Source of the DNA: Gammaproteobacteria bacterium
GTDB lineage: Bacteria; Pseudomonadota; Gammaproteobacteria; Steroidobacterales; Foliamicaceae
DNA: 64,000 nucleotides
Assembly: GCA_009838035.1 (NCBI GenBank)
Contig: VXSK01000023.1
Coordinates: forward strand, 138,581-202,580
Direction: 5' to 3'
In this document: positions 59,040-64,000 of the stretch, piece after piece
Layout of the letters: each line of letters opens with the position of its first letter
Numbering within the stretch: the stretch's first letter is position 1
Translations under genes and position numbers: made by a program
The notes under the pieces: generated by a model
Database searches by the model: none
The model's input: the letters and a program-made list of their open reading frames with translations, nothing else
What the model was told of the DNA's origin: nothing

Positions 59040-59915
59040 ATGACCGCGCAACTGATTGACGGCAAGGCGATAGCGTCTGGAATCCGTGAGGAAATCCGGC
59101 AGACGGTCGAAGAGCGGCTCGCCGAAGGCCACCGGGCGCCGGCGCTGGCCACGGTGCTGGTGGGGGCGGACCCGGCCTCGCAGGTTTACGTTCGGAACAA
59201 GCGGCGGGCCTGCGCCTCCGCCGGTATCGCGTCGCTGGATCACAACCTCCCGGCGGACACGGACGAGCCGACCCTGCTGGCCCTGATCGACGAATTCAAC
59301 GGGGACCCGAACGTGGACGGCATTCTGGTGCAGTTACCCCTGCCCGAGCGCATCAACTCGCTTAACGTCATCCACCGCATCGACCCGGGCAAGGACGTGG
59401 ACGGATTTCACCCGCTGACCTTCGGACTGCTGGCGCTACGCACGCCAAGGCTGCGGCCCTGCACCGCGGTCGGAGTGATCCGCATGCTGGAAAAGATCGG
59501 CGTCAATCCGAAGGGGAAGCACTGCGTGGTGATCGGCGCGTCGAACCTGGTGGGGCGCCCGCTGGCGCTGGAGCTGCTGCTGGCCGGCGCAACGGTCACG
59601 GTCTGTCACCGGTTCACGACCAACCTTGAGCAGCATGTCCGGCAGGCGGAAATCCTCTGCAGCGCGGTGGGCAAGCCGGCGCTCATTCCGGGCGCCTGGA
59701 TACGCGAGGGCGCCGTCGTGCTGGACATTGGCATAACGAGAATGAGCGACGGGAAGCTGCGCGGCGACGTAGAATTCGAGGAGGCGCGCAAGCGTGCGGC
59801 CTGGATTGCGCCGGTGCCGGGCGGAGTGGGGCCTATGACCGTCGCCATGCTGTTGCAGAACACGCTGGATGCCGCCATTTACAACACGACTAATTCGCAG
59901 GAAAAACCGAAATGA
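59040..59915 (+). CDS. folD: Methylenetetrahydrofolate dehydrogenase/cyclohydrolase
   Basis: Bifunctional cytosolic enzyme of one-carbon metabolism, 291 aa (usual 280-300). Diagnostic motifs: [14 protein letters not shown] (catalytic Lys in the 56-63 region), [26 protein letters not shown] (catalytic DVDG), and [19 protein letters not shown] with CHRFT for [24 protein letters not shown] is the C-terminal signature. ATG 59040 chosen: the upstream frame runs into the hairpin. Its stop overlaps the next gene as ATGA. One-carbon context also includes the cyclo-ligase at 8264. Confidence 0.95.
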   Translation: MTAQLIDGKAIASGIREEIRQTVEERLAEGHRAPALATVLVGADPASQVYVRNKRRACASAGIASLDHNLPADTDEPTLLALIDEFNGDPNVDGILVQLPLPERINSLNVIHRIDPGKDVDGFHPLTFGLLALRTPRLRPCTAVGVIRMLEKIGVNPKGKHCVVIGASNLVGRPLALELLLAGATVTVCHRFTTNLEQHVRQAEILCSAVGKPALIPGAWIREGAVVLDIGITRMSDGKLRGDVEFEEARKRAAWIAPVPGGVGPMTVAMLLQNTLDAAIYNTTNSQEKPK

Positions 59916-60529
59916 GACATACGAGAATTCAAACCTCCCGGGTGTGGGTCGCGGCGCTTTGCGTGCTGGCGCTGGGCGCCGGCGCTGCTGTCGCGCAGGA
60001 ACCGGCCGAAACGGAGGCGGAAATGGACCCGTTTCCACGGGTGCGGGTGGAAACGACAGCGGGCGCCTTCACGCTGGAACTGTTCGCCGAAGACGCCCCG
60101 CTGACGGTAAAGCAATTCCTGCTTCTGACCGGCAGCCGCTTCTATGAAGGCACGATCTTCCATCGCGTGATCCAGGACTTCGTGATCCAGGGCGGCGGAT
60201 GGTCGGTCGATTTCCAGGAGCGCATGATCGACGAAACACTGCCCAACGAGTCCGGCAACGGCCGCTCCAATTTGCGCGGCACCATCGCCATGGCGCGCAC
60301 CGGCGATCCGCATTCGGCGAAAAACCAGTTCTACATCAATCTTCAGGACAACGTGGCGCTGAATCCGCGCCCGGGGCGCTGGGGATATGCCGTGTTCGGC
60401 CAGGTCGTCAGCGGCATGGACGTAGTGGACGAGATCGGCAAAAGGGCCACCGGTCCGGGCGGCTCATTCGATCGCGACGTGCCGGCGGCGCCGGTGATCA
60501 TCGAACGGGTTCTGCGCGTGACTGAATGA
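59912..60529 (+). CDS. Exported cyclophilin-type peptidylprolyl isomerase
   Basis: A 205-aa periplasmic proline isomerase. The signal peptide (about 1-29, ending AVAQEP) is followed by a cyclophilin domain: [37 protein letters not shown] (catalytic Arg in FHRV and Gln/Gly in QGG), [20 protein letters not shown], and [18 protein letters not shown]. Similar to PpiA. ATGA overlaps with both folD and lpxH show an operon of three. Confidence 0.93.
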   Translation: MRHTRIQTSRVWVAALCVLALGAGAAVAQEPAETEAEMDPFPRVRVETTAGAFTLELFAEDAPLTVKQFLLLTGSRFYEGTIFHRVIQDFVIQGGGWSVDFQERMIDETLPNESGNGRSNLRGTIAMARTGDPHSAKNQFYINLQDNVALNPRPGRWGYAVFGQVVSGMDVVDEIGKRATGPGGSFDRDVPAAPVIIERVLRVTE

Positions 60530-61248
60530 GCACCCTTTTCATCTCCGATCTCCACCTGGACGCCACCCGACCCGCCGCTACCCAAGCCTTTCGCGAATTC
60601 CTGAAGCATCGCGCCGCCGAAGCCGAGGCGCTCTATATCCTGGGCGATCTGTTCGAGGCCTGGGTAGGGGATGACGACGACGATCCCCACGCCGGCGCGA
60701 TCATGGACGCGCTGGCTGAACTGACTTCAGGCGGGGTCCCGGCGTGGTTCGTGCACGGCAACCGGGACTTCCTGGTCGGGGACGAGTTTTGCGGCCGAAC
60801 GGGCGTGACGCTGCTTCCGGAAACCAGCATCGTGAACCTGGGCGGAGAAAACGTGTTGCTGATGCACGGCGACAGCCTGTGCACCGACGATCACGACTAC
60901 CAGGAGTTTCGCGCCATGGTCCGCGATCCGGCCTGGCAGGCGCAGTTCCTGGCCCTGCCGCTGGCCGCGCGGCGTGCGCTGGCCGCCCAGGCGCGTGACG
61001 CCAGCCGCATTTCAACCGGCGGCAAGCCGATGGCGATCATGGACGTCAATGCAAGCGCGGTGGCCGACGCGATGCGTGCGAACGGAGTGCGGCGGTTCAT
61101 TCACGGCCACACGCACCGTCCCGACGTGCACGAATTCGAACTGGACGACGGAGCCGCCACGCGGCTCGTTCTGGGCGACTGGTTCGAGCGCGGCTGGGCG
61201 CTGGAACACGACGGGCAGGAGTTCCGGCTGGAGGCGTTCGACCTCTAG
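60526..61248 (+). CDS. lpxH: UDP-2,3-diacylglucosamine diphosphatase
   Basis: Lipid A biosynthesis enzyme, 240 aa (usual). Metallophosphatase motifs: LFISDLHLDATRP (DxH), LGDLFEAWVGDDD (GDxxD), FVHGNRDFLVG (GNxD), LMHGDSLCTDD (HGD) and FIHGHTHRPDVHEF (GHxH). Cleaves UDP-2,3-diacylglucosamine to lipid X and UMP on the inner face of the membrane, which implies an outer membrane with lipid A. Last of the folD-ppi-lpxH operon; its end overlaps purF (opposite strand) by four bases. Confidence 0.95.
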   Translation: MSTLFISDLHLDATRPAATQAFREFLKHRAAEAEALYILGDLFEAWVGDDDDDPHAGAIMDALAELTSGGVPAWFVHGNRDFLVGDEFCGRTGVTLLPETSIVNLGGENVLLMHGDSLCTDDHDYQEFRAMVRDPAWQAQFLALPLAARRALAAQARDASRISTGGKPMAIMDVNASAVADAMRANGVRRFIHGHTHRPDVHEFELDDGAATRLVLGDWFERGWALEHDGQEFRLEAFDL

Positions 61249-62828
61249 CCGCTTTCGACTTCGAGGGCGGGCAGCTCGGCCATCTTGGGTGGCTGAGCGG
61301 CGGCCACCGGTTCGGCGGCGGCCACCCGCGCGGCCTTCCTGGCTCGCCGCTTGCGCGACTTGCGGCTGGCACGCATCTTGTCCGCGCGCTCCCTGGCGAC
61401 CCGGCGAAGCAGCTTGCGGTCCACGCCGCCGGTCACGTACTGGCCGTTGAAGCAGGACACGTCGAAACCCGTGATCTCCGAACGCCGGAAATTGACCGCG
61501 GAGATCAGATCGCCCAGGTCCTGGTAAACCAGCCAGTCGGCGCCGATTCTTTCCTCGACTTCCTCCACCGTGCGTTTGGCCGCGATCAGCTCATCCGACG
61601 CCGGCATGTCGATCCCGTAAACGTTCTGGTAGCGGACCGGCGGGGCGGCCGAGGCGAAGTACACCTTCCGGGCGCCCGCCTCGCGGGACATCTCGACGAT
61701 CTGCCGCGAGGTGGTGCCGCGCACGATGGAATCGTCCACCAGCAACACGTTCTTGCCGCGAAATTCCAGGTTGATGGGATTGAGCTTCTGGCGAACAGAG
61801 CGCTTGCGCTCGTCCTGGCCGGGCATGATGAACGTGCGGCCGATATAGCGGTTCTTGATGAAGCCCTCGCGGTACTTGACGTTCAGGCGGTTCGCGACTT
61901 CCATGGCGCTGGTGCGGCTGGTGTCCGGAATCGGAATCACGACGTCCACGTCGCTGGTGTCGTGCTCGCGCTGGATCTTCTCCACCAGGCGCTCGCCCAT
62001 TCGCAGGCGCGCCTTGTGCACCGAAATCTTGTCCATGAGCGAATCCGGGCGGGCGAAATAGACGTATTCGAAGATGCAGGGCGTGTATTGCGTGCGGGCC
62101 GCGCACTGGCGGGTCACCGCTTCCTCGCCGTAGGGAAAGACCCAGGCCTCGCCCGGCATCACGTCCCGCTCCAGTTCGAAGCCGAGCTGCTGCAGCGCGA
62201 CGCTTTCCGAAGCCACCAGGTATTCCGGCCCCTTCTTGTTCTCCCGCCGCCCGACGACCATCGGCCGGATGCCGTAGGGATCGCGGAAAGCGACCAGCCC
62301 GAAGCCCAGGATCATGCAGACGACCGAGTAGGCGCCCTTGCAGCGCTTGTGCACGCCGCGCACCGCGCGGAACACGGCATCGGCGTCCATCGTCCGGCGC
62401 GAGGTGCGCAGGAGCTCGTGGGCGAACACGTTAAGCAGCAATTCGCTGTCGGAATCGGTATTGAGATAGCGGCGGTCGCGCTGGCGCATCTCGCCGGCCA
62501 GCTCATGCGCGTTGGTCAGATTGCCGTTGTGCGCCAGGGCGATCCCGTACGGGCTGTTGACGAAGAACGGCTGGGTTTCGGAGTTCTTGTCGGACCCGGC
62601 GGTCGGATAGCGCACATGGCCCAGGCCGGCCGAGCCCCGCAGGTTCTGCATGTGGCGGGTGCGGAATGTCTCGCGCACGAGTCCGCGGGCGCGGCGCTTG
62701 CGGCACATGCCTTCGTCGTCGGTCAGGATGCCGGCGGCGTCCTGGCCGCGGTGCTGGAGCATGATGAGCGCGTCGTAGATTTCCGGCGCCGCCGCGCCGT
62801 GACCCATCAGGCCGACGATCCCGCACAT
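61245..62828 (-). CDS. purF: Amidophosphoribosyltransferase
   Basis: First committed enzyme of purine synthesis (PRPP plus glutamine to phosphoribosylamine). At 527 aa it is slightly long for the family. CGIVGLMGHG begins at residue 2 with the Ntn catalytic Cys; the glutaminase part has LQHRGQDAAGI and GLGHVRYPTAGS. The PRPP loop reads VLLVDDSIVRGTTSRQIV. The C terminus carries an extra basic tail (MRASRKSRKRRARKAA) followed by an Ala/Pro-rich end absent from E. coli PurF. ATG overlaps the cvpA stop as TGATG. Confidence 0.95.
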   Translation of the reverse strand: MCGIVGLMGHGAAAPEIYDALIMLQHRGQDAAGILTDDEGMCRKRRARGLVRETFRTRHMQNLRGSAGLGHVRYPTAGSDKNSETQPFFVNSPYGIALAHNGNLTNAHELAGEMRQRDRRYLNTDSDSELLLNVFAHELLRTSRRTMDADAVFRAVRGVHKRCKGAYSVVCMILGFGLVAFRDPYGIRPMVVGRRENKKGPEYLVASESVALQQLGFELERDVMPGEAWVFPYGEEAVTRQCAARTQYTPCIFEYVYFARPDSLMDKISVHKARLRMGERLVEKIQREHDTSDVDVVIPIPDTSRTSAMEVANRLNVKYREGFIKNRYIGRTFIMPGQDERKRSVRQKLNPINLEFRGKNVLLVDDSIVRGTTSRQIVEMSREAGARKVYFASAAPPVRYQNVYGIDMPASDELIAAKRTVEEVEERIGADWLVYQDLGDLISAVNFRRSEITGFDVSCFNGQYVTGGVDRKLLRRVARERADKMRASRKSRKRRARKAARVAAAEPVAAAQPPKMAELPALEVESG

Positions 62829-63364
62829 CAGCGGCCACCCAGTGCCTTGAGCAGCAGGCTCAGGGCGTCGCTGACCGGTTCAAGGAAAGGCAGGCTCATC
62901 GAACCCTGCACCCAGGTCTCGGGCCCCACGTGTATGCACAAGAGCAGAAGTCCACCTGCAATCAGCCAGCCTTTGGCTGCGCCCAATAATACGCCCAAGG
63001 CGCGATTCGCGGAAGCCAGCACGCTGTTTTCGACGGCCCGGGAAACCAGCCCCGCCAGGGTCGAGCCGATCACGAGCACGACCACGAGCACGCCCAGCCT
63101 GGCCGCCCAAAGGGCCACGGACTCGGCGACCGACGGACCGCGAAAAATCGCGTCGGCGAGCGGATTGTTCGCCAGCCAGACCTCGATCTTCGCCGGCCAC
63201 CCGGACAGCAGCGTGGCCACGACAATGTCGCCGAAGGCAAAGGCGAGAAACACGCCCGCAACCCAGGTCGCAAGGCTCAGGGCGGCGGACAGGAAACCGC
63301 GTTTCATTCCAAGCCAGGCCGCGGAAAGAAAAATCACCAGGACGATCCAGTCGAACAGGGTCAC
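62828..63364 (-). CDS. cvpA: CvpA-family membrane protein
   Basis: A 178-aa inner-membrane protein with four hydrophobic spans (FDWIVLVIFLSAAWLG, SLATWVAGVFLAFAFG, LWAARLGVLVVVLVIGS, GAAKGWLIAGGLLLLCI). Location upstream of purF is the typical cvpA-purF order; the family is needed for colicin V export and biofilm or envelope traits in some species. I chose GTG 63364 (in GTGA overlap with the SPOR gene); a TTG six codons upstream lies within that gene. Confidence 0.9.
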   Translation of the reverse strand: MTLFDWIVLVIFLSAAWLGMKRGFLSAALSLATWVAGVFLAFAFGDIVVATLLSGWPAKIEVWLANNPLADAIFRGPSVAESVALWAARLGVLVVVLVIGSTLAGLVSRAVENSVLASANRALGVLLGAAKGWLIAGGLLLLCIHVGPETWVQGSMSLPFLEPVSDALSLLLKALGGR

Positions 63365-63996
63365 GGCGCCACGTTCTCCCAATCCGAGATAAAACCTCTA
63401 CGCCCGAGAAGCGCCAGTTCGGCGACCGCCGAATTGGCGGCGTCCCTGGAGGCATAGGGACCCACGCGCACCCGGTGCAAGGTCCTTCCGCCGTCCTGCC
63501 CGGTCATTACCTTCACGCCATATCCCTGTTCCCGGCACCATTCGGAGAGCGCATCGGCATTCGCGCGCGAGGAAAAACTGCCGAGCTGCACGGCCCACTC
63601 AGGCCCGGCCGCAGCCGCGGGCGTTTCCGCAACTTCGCTGGAGCTCGGCGAGGGCGTGCCCCGTTCGCTCGTTTCCGGCGACCTGGGAGGGAGGGCGTCC
63701 CGCCCTCCGCTCGGGACGGAAGCCCTGGCGGGCTGCGGCGCGTGGGGCACCGACCCCGGGGCCACCCACTGGGCGACGGTGCGCGGACCGGGTTCCCGGC
63801 GGGATTCGTCCGGCACGGCGTCATTAGCCGGTTGGGCGGATTGAGGTGCGACTTGGGCCACAGGGCGCTCAGAGCCCTCTTCGTCCGGCATGCGAACCCC
63901 TTCCCGCGGGCCGATTGCCAAGGCCAGCAACAGGAGCAAGCCCGCCAGGACCGCTCCGCCCACCAGCCGCTCAAGCACCGGTGATTGCATTGCCAT
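63361..63996 (-). CDS. SPOR-domain membrane-anchored protein (DedD-like)
   Basis: A 211-aa protein: short N-terminus, membrane anchor (about 12-28), Pro/Ala/Ser-rich linker, and a SPOR domain from about residue 132 (EWAVQLGSFSSRANADALSE, RVRVGPYASRDAANSAV) that binds denuded septal glycan. Position before cvpA-purF matches the folC-dedD-cvpA-purF order. The linker contains an in-frame REP-like palindrome (63682-63708) encoding GGRDALPPR-type residues. ATG at 63996, four bases from the window end, so the upstream gene is not seen. Confidence 0.87.
   Translation of the reverse strand: MAMQSPVLERLVGGAVLAGLLLLLALAIGPREGVRMPDEEGSERPVAQVAPQSAQPANDAVPDESRREPGPRTVAQWVAPGSVPHAPQPARASVPSGGRDALPPRSPETSERGTPSPSSSEVAETPAAAAGPEWAVQLGSFSSRANADALSEWCREQGYGVKVMTGQDGGRTLHRVRVGPYASRDAANSAVAELALLGRRGFISDWENVAP
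63682..63708. repeat. REP-like palindrome, copy D (inside the SPOR gene)
   Basis: CCTGGGAGG followed by GAGGGCGTCCCGCCCTC; the same two-part layout as copies A-C, in plus orientation. It lies in the disordered linker of the SPOR protein, where an insertion is easily tolerated. Confidence 0.7.
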
Positions 63997-64000
63997 GAAT

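Overview
The window is a high-G+C chromosomal segment, most likely from a gammaproteobacterium. Three conserved gene blocks support this: pepP-ubiH-ubiquinone hydroxylase divergent from a zapB-like gene, zapA and the 5-formyltetrahydrofolate cyclo-ligase gene; folD-peptidylprolyl isomerase-lpxH; and purF-cvpA-SPOR protein. lpxH implies a lipid A outer membrane, and two large TonB-dependent receptors fit an aerobic heterotroph. No rRNA is present, so genus and species cannot be named.

Layout. 0-13.8 kb is core: a PfkB kinase, a double HtrA-like protease, ubiquinone hydroxylases, pepP, division genes, rpiA, a TonB receptor and an aldehyde dehydrogenase. 13.85-14.31 kb holds four tRNA genes (Pro-TGG, Arg-TCT, His-GTG, Lys-CTT). 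14.4-41 kb is an accessory, mostly defence island that begins just after tRNA-Lys and looks visibly richer in A+T from about 14.4 to 30 kb. In order it holds: a type II CBASS operon (patatin, CD-NTase, Cap2) with a divergent WYL repressor and a minimal nucleotidyltransferase; a type III-like restriction-modification pair; a three-gene ABC-3C system; a DUF4268-type nuclease followed by a LysM-membrane-NERD protein and a GGCT-like protein; an EEP-family hydrolase; two uncharacterised helical proteins; duplicated and decayed cupin and antitoxin genes; an Xre-type antitoxin; a methyltransferase; and a Fic protein with palindromic repeats upstream.

41-49 kb is mixed: an uncharacterised paralogous pair, small membrane proteins, a GDPD, a TfoX-like protein, a methyltransferase, an NTF2-like protein and a second TonB receptor. 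49-58.8 kb looks catabolic: an M24 peptidase, amidohydrolase-Baeyer-Villiger monooxygenase-amidohydrolase, and a two-subunit molybdopterin enzyme resembling pyrogallol transhydroxylase but with an SCP2-like N-terminal domain. 58.8-64 kb is core again (folD, ppi, lpxH, purF, cvpA, SPOR).

Points of most interest: (1) CBASS has a full E2-E1 Cap2 but no Cap3 peptidase, because the operon stops at the tRNA-Lys boundary. (2) The LysM-TM-NERD protein, with its overlapping GGCT-like neighbour and nearby nuclease, matches no defence system I know and is my best candidate for an undescribed system. (3) Two distant hairpins (3.8 and 58.9 kb) share an almost identical loop of about 50 bases but have different, perfectly self-complementary stems. 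(4) The iron-sulphur subunit of the molybdenum enzyme keeps only eight ferredoxin-type cysteines. No CRISPR array, integrase or transposase was seen.
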